Notes under the pieces: generated by a model
Databases searched by the model: none
What the model was told of the DNA's origin: nothing
What the model saw: the letters and a program-made list of their open reading frames with translations, nothing else
Assembly: GCA_021799915.1 (NCBI GenBank)
Contig: JAJYZN010000024.1
Location: 8,460-21,150 of the forward strand
Direction of reading: 5' to 3'
Length of the DNA: 12,691 nt
Source: Actinomycetes bacterium
GTDB taxonomy: Bacteria; Actinomycetota; Acidimicrobiia; Acidimicrobiales; RAAP-2
Part shown: one piece after another, positions 7,760 through 12,691 of the stretch
Numbering within the stretch: position 1 is the first letter of the stretch
Layout: each line of letters starts with the position of its first letter
Program-made: the position numbers and the translations under genes

Positions 7760-8028
7760 TGAAGCGGCCCACGTGGCTGGCTGTGGGAGTGGTCCTCGGA
7801 GCCGGTGGTGCCCTGTGGGCCGAAGCACGCTTGCGCCGGGAGGTCCGCCGTACCGTTGCGCGCTTTGATCGCGCCGACGTGGCTGGGGGAGTGGTGCGAG
7901 CAGCGCGCGAGGGATCGGCCAAGGTCCGCGATGCTGTCGACGCCGGCCGGGTCGCCAAGGCGCGCCGTGAAGCCGAGCTGTGGAGCACGCTCGATGATGG
8001 CCGACCGGGCGGGAATGCCGGCCGATAG
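7756..8028 (+). CDS. Small membrane-anchored protein, DUF6167-like
   Basis: A 90-residue protein of unknown function. An N-terminal hydrophobic segment (about 6-22, WLAVGVVLGAGGALWAE) is followed by an Arg-rich amphipathic region and RREAELWSTL near the C-terminus (70-79). The latter resembles the REAEL segment of the small protein encoded between the DUF948 gene and alaS in Streptomyces (DUF6167). Size, topology and position agree, but the assignment is from memory and not a search. Start is either GTG 7756 (GTGA overlap with the previous stop) or ATG 7759, which sits eight bases after GGGGA at 7746-7750. Partner and function are unknown. Pairing with the preceding membrane protein suggests a shared envelope role, which is inference. 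Confidence 0.7.
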   Translation: MMKRPTWLAVGVVLGAGGALWAEARLRREVRRTVARFDRADVAGGVVRAAREGSAKVRDAVDAGRVAKARREAELWSTLDDGRPGGNAGR

Positions 8029-8038
8029 GCTCTGGCGA

Positions 8039-10624
8039 ATGGATGCGAACCAGCTTCGAGCGGCCTTCACCGGGTACTTCGCGTCCAAAGACCACGAAGT
8101 CGTCCCTTCTGCGAGCTTGATCCCCCACGACCCCTCGGTGCTGTTCACCATCGCCGGCATGGTGCCGTTCAAGCCGTACTTCCTCGGAGACGAGCCTGCC
8201 CCCTGGCCCCGTGCGACCTCTGTGCAGAAATGCTTCCGTACTCTCGACATCGACGTGGTGGGCCGGACGACGCGGCATGGCACGTTCTTCGAGATGCTGG
8301 GCAACTTCAGCTTCGGGGACTACTTCAAGGAGCGGGCCATTCCCTATGCCTGGGAGGTGGTCACCGAGGTCCTCGGCATCGACGGAGATCGCTTGTGGGT
8401 CACCGTGCACGAGACCGACGACGCGGCAGCGGAGATTTGGGCCGAAGCCGTGGGCGTCCCTTCCGCGCGGATCCAGCGGATGGGTGAGGACAATTTCTGG
8501 CACATGGGCGACACCGGACCCTGTGGACCCTGCTCCGAGCTCTACTTCGACAAGGGTGAGGCGCACGGGAGCGCGGGAGGTCCGGCGGATGGCGCGGCCG
8601 AGCGCTACGTCGAGATCTGGAACCTCGTGTTCATGGAGTACAACCGCCTCGAGGATGGCACGCTGGCCGAGCTCCCGACCAAGAACATCGACACCGGCGC
8701 CGGGCTCGAGAGGATCCTGCCGATCCTCCAGGGGAGCGCGTCCATCTTCGATACCGATGTGCTGGCGCCCTTGGTCCGCCGGGCCGAGATCATCACCCGC
8801 ACGCGATACGGCGACGATCCACGGTCTGACGTGGCGCTCCGGGTCATGGCTGACCACGGGCGCGCCATGACGATGCTCGTGGCCGATGGCGTCGTACCGT
8901 CCAACGAGGGGCGGGGGTACGTGCTCCGGCGGATCATCCGGCGCGCAGTCCTGGCGGCGAGACGTCTCGGCGTCGACGCGGAGGTCGGGTCGGCGCTGGT
9001 CTCCGAAGCGATTGCCATCATGGGGGACGCCTATCCAAAGCTCTTGGAGGATGCCGATGTCGTCCAAGAGGTCATCACCCGAGAGGAGCATGGTTTCGAC
9101 CGGACCCTTCGCACCGGCTTGGGATTGCTGCGGGACGCGATCGACGATGCGGGGTCGCCGTCGGGGGCAGCGAGGCGGGCGGTGCTCTCCGGCGACGTGG
9201 CGTTTCGCCTGCACGACACCCACGGATTTCCGATCGAGTTGACCGAGGAGGTGGCTGGCGAGTCCGGGATCGCGGTGGACCGGGCACGATTCGACGACCT
9301 CATGGCTGGGCAGCGAGAGCGGGCTCGAAAGGCGGCACGGCTCGCACCCGGTGCGGACGAGCAGGCATATCGCGCGCTCTTCGATCGTGAAGGCCCGACC
9401 CAGTTCATCGGGCGCCATCCGGACAGTTACGCATCTCCAGCTCGTGTGGTGGGCGTCCTGGTCGGGACGGAGCCGGCGACGGCCGAGATCTTCTTGGACC
9501 GCACTCCCTTCTACGCCGAGGGCGGTGGGCAAGTCGGCGATACCGGCTCGATCGTGACCGAGACGGGCCAAGCGGAGGTGTACGACACGGTGCCGGCGCT
9601 GCCCGGGCTGACCGCGCATCGGGTTCGCATCACCGGTGAGATCTTCCCGGGACAGGACGCGCTGGCAACGATCGACGGGGCCCGTCGCGAAGCGGTCCGC
9701 CGCAACCACACTGCGACCCATCTCCTCCACGCCGCGTTGCGCAGCGTCCTCGGAGAGCACGTGCGCCAGCAGGGCTCACTGGTCGCACCGGACCGGCTGC
9801 GGTTCGACTTCACCCACCACGGTGCACTGGCTCCTGAGGAGCTGCGGGCAGTGGTCGAGATGGCCGAGGACGACGTGCTGAGCAATGGGGTGGTCGAGAC
9901 GGTGGAGACCTCGCGAGCGCGGGCAGAAGAGCTCGGAGCCATGGCCTTTTTCGGTGACAAGTATGGCGACATCGTCCGAATGGTTCGCGCTGGTCCGCAC
10001 TCCCTGGAGCTCTGCGGGGGGACGCACGTCGACGCGCTGGGGATGATCGGGCCGATCAGCATCGTGAGCGAGGGGTCTATCGGCTCGAACACCCGGCGGA
10101 TCGAGGCCGTCTCCGCATCAGCTGCCGTGGAACGTTCACTTCGCCGCGATGCGGTGCTGAGCGACGTGGCGACCTTGCTCAAGGTCGAGCCCGACGGCGT
10201 GGTCGAAGCACTCGAACGGCTCATGGAGCGCCAGCGGACCGCCGAGAGGGAAGTTGCCCGCCTACGAAGCGAGACTTGGGAGTCAAAGGCGTCGGCACTC
10301 GCGGGCGAAGCCGGTGTCGATGGTCTCGTTGTGTCCCGCCAGGACGGCTACGTTGCCGACGATCTCCGAGACCTCGCGCAGGCCATCTGCCGCCGTCACG
10401 GGATCCGGTCCGTCGTGCTGGGGGGGAGCCCCGACGGGGTACGGGTGTCCTTGGTCGCAGTGACCCGAGGGGATCCTGACGCAGGAGCGCTCGTAAAGGA
10501 GATCGCGGCACTGGTCGGTGGCGGCGGAGGTGGGTCGCGACAGTTGGGAGTTGCCGGAGGGCGCGATGTGGCGAAGCTCGATGCCGCTTTGGATCAGGCT
10601 CGCCAACTTCTCGGTGTGCCGTGA
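8039..10624 (+). CDS. alaS: Alanyl-tRNA synthetase
   Basis: Class II AlaRS of 861 residues, full length. The catalytic domain carries RHGTFFEMLGNFSFGDYF (79-96), the actinobacterial form of the motif 2 region, and the conserved GDTGPCGPCSE (157-167) and NIDTGAGLER (216-225). The editing domain that clears Ser- and Gly-tRNA-Ala keeps its zinc ligands H557 and H561 (HTATH) and C659 and H663 (CGGTH). The C-terminal DHHA1/C-Ala domain has a six-glycine run (827-832). ATG 8039 is chosen because the next residues (MDANQLRAAF) match the usual AlaRS start and it lies 10 bases after the preceding stop. In-frame ATGs at 7994, 7997 and 8015 lie inside the previous gene. The Shine-Dalgarno is weak (AGG at 8027-8029). 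The stop overlaps ruvX as GTGA. Confidence 0.98.
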   Translation: MDANQLRAAFTGYFASKDHEVVPSASLIPHDPSVLFTIAGMVPFKPYFLGDEPAPWPRATSVQKCFRTLDIDVVGRTTRHGTFFEMLGNFSFGDYFKERAIPYAWEVVTEVLGIDGDRLWVTVHETDDAAAEIWAEAVGVPSARIQRMGEDNFWHMGDTGPCGPCSELYFDKGEAHGSAGGPADGAAERYVEIWNLVFMEYNRLEDGTLAELPTKNIDTGAGLERILPILQGSASIFDTDVLAPLVRRAEIITRTRYGDDPRSDVALRVMADHGRAMTMLVADGVVPSNEGRGYVLRRIIRRAVLAARRLGVDAEVGSALVSEAIAIMGDAYPKLLEDADVVQEVITREEHGFDRTLRTGLGLLRDAIDDAGSPSGAARRAVLSGDVAFRLHDTHGFPIELTEEVAGESGIAVDRARFDDLMAGQRERARKAARLAPGADEQAYRALFDREGPTQFIGRHPDSYASPARVVGVLVGTEPATAEIFLDRTPFYAEGGGQVGDTGSIVTETGQAEVYDTVPALPGLTAHRVRITGEIFPGQDALATIDGARREAVRRNHTATHLLHAALRSVLGEHVRQQGSLVAPDRLRFDFTHHGALAPEELRAVVEMAEDDVLSNGVVETVETSRARAEELGAMAFFGDKYGDIVRMVRAGPHSLELCGGTHVDALGMIGPISIVSEGSIGSNTRRIEAVSASAAVERSLRRDAVLSDVATLLKVEPDGVVEALERLMERQRTAEREVARLRSETWESKASALAGEAGVDGLVVSRQDGYVADDLRDLAQAICRRHGIRSVVLGGSPDGVRVSLVAVTRGDPDAGALVKEIAALVGGGGGGSRQLGVAGGRDVAKLDAALDQARQLLGVP

Positions 10625-11085
10625 CAGGGGGGAGCACTCGGGCGCGACGCGGTGCCGGAGGGGGCAAGCGAGTGCTCGCGATCGACCTCGGCGCCCGCCG
10701 GATCGGTGTCGCGGTGAGCGACAAGGCTCGGACCATCGCATTCGTCCGCCCGGCCATCCTGCGCTCCGGTGATGCCGATCGCGACCGTACGGCGATCGTC
10801 AGCGTGGCCGCCGATCACGACGTGACAACGGTCGTCGTGGGGCTGCCGCTGTCCTTGGATGGCCGCGAAGGCCGGGCAGCGACCGCTGCCCGCCAAGAAG
10901 CCGCAGCCTTGCAAAGCTGCCTCGAAACCACAGGCGTGCAAGTGACCGTTTGCGACGAGCGGTTCACCACGGTCACGGCAAGCCGCTCGCTGCGCGAGGC
11001 CGGCAAGCCGGCCCGAAAGGCGCGTGCCAGTGTCGACAGCGCTGCGGCGGCCGTGCTCCTCCAGGCATGGTTGGAGCAGGGGTGA
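10621..11085 (+). CDS. ruvX: Holliday junction resolvase-like / pre-16S rRNA nuclease RuvX (YqgF family)
   Basis: RNase H-fold nuclease of 154 residues. In E. coli YqgF acts in 16S rRNA 5'-end maturation, and RuvC-like resolvase activity is reported for some members. Conserved acidic positions are visible: D22 in AIDLGARRIGVAVSD (20-34), the DERFTT motif (112-117), and D139 in the C-terminal DSAAAAVLLQ (139-148). GLPLSLDG (74-81) is also typical. The first 15 residues are a basic Gly/Arg-rich extension. GTG 10621 overlaps the alaS stop by four bases. In actinobacteria ruvX commonly sits between alaS and mltG, as here. Confidence 0.93.
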   Translation: MTGGSTRARRGAGGGKRVLAIDLGARRIGVAVSDKARTIAFVRPAILRSGDADRDRTAIVSVAADHDVTTVVVGLPLSLDGREGRAATAARQEAAALQSCLETTGVQVTVCDERFTTVTASRSLREAGKPARKARASVDSAAAAVLLQAWLEQG

Positions 11086-12242
11086 GCCGCACACCGGCCG
11101 ATGCCGGCTCCGACCCCGAGGGCGAGCCTGGGGCGGAGCCCGAGAGCGAGCCTGGGGCCGACCCCGACGTACGGGATCCGGCGGCGACGGGCTCGGGTGC
11201 GCGGCACGCCCGCCAGACCTCCCGCCGCTCGCGCCGCTCCGGCCACCGGGTGCTCTGGCTGTGCGCCGCCGCGGTGGTGATCGTGGTGCTGGCTGGGGTG
11301 GCGTGGTACGAGATCGAGGCAAACCCCTTCGGCGGCCAGGGACGAGCGATCGTGGTCGAGGTCCGCACCGGGCAGTCGACGGCGTCGGTGGCCGCCGAGC
11401 TCGCAGCTCGCGGCGTGGTGGAGAGCGCCCTGGCGTTCCGCCTGTCGATGCTCATCCCGGGATCGCCGACCATCGAGCCGGGGGGCTACCTCTTTCACGA
11501 GCGCTCCTCCTTCTCCTCGGCAAAGTCAGTCCTGAGCGCGGGACCCGACGTGTTCACATTGGACGTCCAGGCCGGCGAAACCCTTACCGAAGTCGAGATG
11601 GAAGTGGAGAACCTACCGGGCACCATCTCGAGGTCCTTCGTCGAGGCCGTCCGGGACAAGACCGTGCGGTCGCCCTACTCGCCCCAGGGCGGCGACAGCC
11701 TCGAAGGGCTGATCGGCGTCGGGACATACCGGGTGCTTCCCGGGGAGTCGGGTCGACGGCTCTTGGAGGATATGACCGCCCGCTTCGACGCCGAGGCTTC
11801 GGCGGCGGGGGTCACCCCCTCTGCGGCTTCCGCGCTGGGGGTGACGTCGTACCAGCTGGTGATCGTGGCATCGATCGCCCAGAAGGAGGGGTACTTTGAC
11901 CGGTACATGGGCAAGGTCGCGCGGGTCATCTACAACCGCCTCGCCGACGGGATGCCGCTCGACATGACATCGACGGTGCTGTACCCCCTCGGACAGGATG
12001 GCGGCACCGTGACCACAGCCGACCGTCAGATCGATTCGCCGTACAACACCTACCTGCACACCGGGCTCACCCCCACCCCGATCTGCACTCCGTCTCCGAC
12101 GGCCTTGGCGGCGGCCGTTGCGCCGCCGCCTGGATCATGGCTGTACTTCGTGGTGGTGAGCCGTGCAGGCACAACGCTGTTTACGAGCACATACCAGCAG
12201 CAGCTCGCCAACGAGAAGCTCGCCCGCGAGCGAGGACTCTGA
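11082..12242 (+). CDS. mltG: Endolytic murein transglycosylase MltG (YceG-like)
   Basis: Membrane-anchored lytic transglycosylase that cuts nascent glycan strands and so sets their length. From GTG 11082 it has 386 residues. A cytoplasmic acidic Pro-rich stretch (1-32) and a basic stretch (41-56) precede one transmembrane helix (about 57-75), consistent with the C-terminal part lying outside. A LysM-like segment and the YceG domain follow. The likely catalytic Glu is E269 in ASIAQKEG (263-270), next to KVARVIYNRL (278-287), and YNTYLHTGL (321-329) is also a family motif. The usual LQxD(S/P/A)TV segment reads LDMTSTV (293-299), so its Asp is Thr. GGAG at 11073-11076 supports GTG 11082. ATG 11067, inside ruvX, is an alternative. 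Confidence 0.91.
   Translation: MSRTPADAGSDPEGEPGAEPESEPGADPDVRDPAATGSGARHARQTSRRSRRSGHRVLWLCAAAVVIVVLAGVAWYEIEANPFGGQGRAIVVEVRTGQSTASVAAELAARGVVESALAFRLSMLIPGSPTIEPGGYLFHERSSFSSAKSVLSAGPDVFTLDVQAGETLTEVEMEVENLPGTISRSFVEAVRDKTVRSPYSPQGGDSLEGLIGVGTYRVLPGESGRRLLEDMTARFDAEASAAGVTPSAASALGVTSYQLVIVASIAQKEGYFDRYMGKVARVIYNRLADGMPLDMTSTVLYPLGQDGGTVTTADRQIDSPYNTYLHTGLTPTPICTPSPTALAAAVAPPPGSWLYFVVVSRAGTTLFTSTYQQQLANEKLARERGL
11122..11158 (+). repeat. Short direct repeat in the 5' end of mltG
   Basis: The 13 bases GCGAGCCTGGGGC occur at 11122-11134 and 11146-11158. The 24-base period keeps the frame and gives two copies of an eight-residue acidic unit (EPGAEPES, then EPGADPDV) in the cytoplasmic tail of MltG. 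Confidence 0.75.
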
Positions 12243-12691
12243 TGACGGCCCGGCCACCGAGCCGCGCGCGCGGGCATGGCGCCCAGACGACGCTGGTCGG
12301 GGTGATGGGCGATCCCATCGCCCACTCGCTCTCGCCTGTGCTGCACAATGCGGCCTTCGACGCCATGGGGATCGACTGGGTGTCGCTCGCCTTTCGCGTC
12401 CGGACTGCAGACCTGGCCGGCGCGCTGGCCGGAGTGCGAGCCCTGGGGTTGGCCGGGTTGTCGGTGACCATGCCCCACAAGGCCGGCGTCGTCCCGTTGC
12501 TCGACGAGCTCACCCCGGTCGCTCGGTCGCTCGGCGCGGTGAACTGCATCGTGCGGCGCGGGTCGGTCCTCGTCGGGGACAACACCGACGGAGAAGGCTT
12601 TCTCGCCGCGCTGCGCCGTGGCGCCGATCTGGATCCCGAGGGACTTCGCTGCATGGTCCTGGGTGCAGGGGGCGCAGCTCGCGCGGTGATC
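12242..12691 (+). CDS. aroE: Shikimate dehydrogenase (NADP+), 3' end outside window
   Basis: The first 150 codons run to the window edge; the family is usually 260-290 residues. It reduces 3-dehydroshikimate to shikimate in the chorismate pathway. Visible are the shikimate-binding SLSP (29-32), SVTMPHK with catalytic Lys80 (74-80), GAVN (98-101), NTDGEGF with Asp116 (114-120) and the start of the Rossmann nucleotide-binding loop GAGGAARAV (141-149). Ser74 in place of Asn (NVTxPHK) is also seen in mycobacterial AroE, as I recall. ATG 12242 shares its first base with the mltG stop (TGATG), so translation is probably coupled. aroC, aroK and aroB often follow in actinobacteria and would be expected downstream. 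Confidence 0.93.
   Translation, partial: MTARPPSRARGHGAQTTLVGVMGDPIAHSLSPVLHNAAFDAMGIDWVSLAFRVRTADLAGALAGVRALGLAGLSVTMPHKAGVVPLLDELTPVARSLGAVNCIVRRGSVLVGDNTDGEGFLAALRRGADLDPEGLRCMVLGAGGAARAVI

Noticed and set aside
7805..8038. Possible N-terminal extension of AlaRS
   Set aside because: It overlaps the small membrane-protein gene in another frame, and family alignment places the AlaRS start at ATG 8039.
7223..9760. 845-residue open frame on the - strand opposite alaS and the small membrane-protein genes
   Set aside because: It lies antisense to well-supported genes, shows no recognisable domain, and is rich in Arg, His and Gly as expected for the complement of high-GC coding sequence.
1..12691. 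Mobile elements, CRISPR arrays, tRNA genes, T-box leaders or defence-type systems
   Set aside because: None are visible. The window is continuous housekeeping coding sequence with no transposase, spaced palindromic repeats, tRNA folds or leader long enough for a T-box.

Overview
The window is a high-GC stretch of bacterial chromosome in which every supported gene reads on the + strand. Gene content and order (Rsh, HisRS, AspRS, RarA, two small membrane proteins, AlaRS, RuvX, MltG, AroE) match the conserved actinobacterial housekeeping block known from Mycobacterium and Streptomyces. The organism is therefore most likely an actinobacterium. The very tight packing and the lack of the extra genes usually interspersed there suggest a lineage outside the best-studied genera, perhaps Acidimicrobiia, but that placement is inference.

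Layout: 1-232 is the 3' end of an upstream gene with a Gly/Ser-rich tail and a basic C-terminus, possibly secF. A 74-base gap follows. Then come rsh (307-2631), hisS (GTG 2637-4001), aspS (3998-5851), a 45-base gap, rarA (GTG 5897-7354), a DUF948-like membrane protein (7364-7759), a small one-helix membrane protein (7756-8028), alaS (8039-10624), ruvX (GTG 10621-11085), mltG (GTG 11082-12242) and the first 150 codons of aroE (12242 to the window end). Five junctions overlap by one to four bases (ATGA, GTGA three times, TGATG) and most others are within 10 bases. No gene-free stretch exceeds 74 bases, and I see no terminator with a T-run, no tRNA or rRNA, no CRISPR array and no insertion sequence.

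How the genes work together: three aminoacyl-tRNA synthetases (His, Asp, Ala) lie downstream of the (p)ppGpp synthetase/hydrolase that senses uncharged tRNA. RarA and RuvX add replication-fork maintenance and rRNA maturation (RuvX may also act on DNA). MltG terminates peptidoglycan strands, and AroE begins what is usually a chorismate-pathway cluster. The arrangement suggests a long translationally coupled operon linked to growth.

I found no previously undescribed system. The points worth a second look are modest: an AspRS with the histidine typical of non-discriminating enzymes, a repeat-built C-terminal tail on RarA, an altered conserved motif in MltG, and the compaction of the block.
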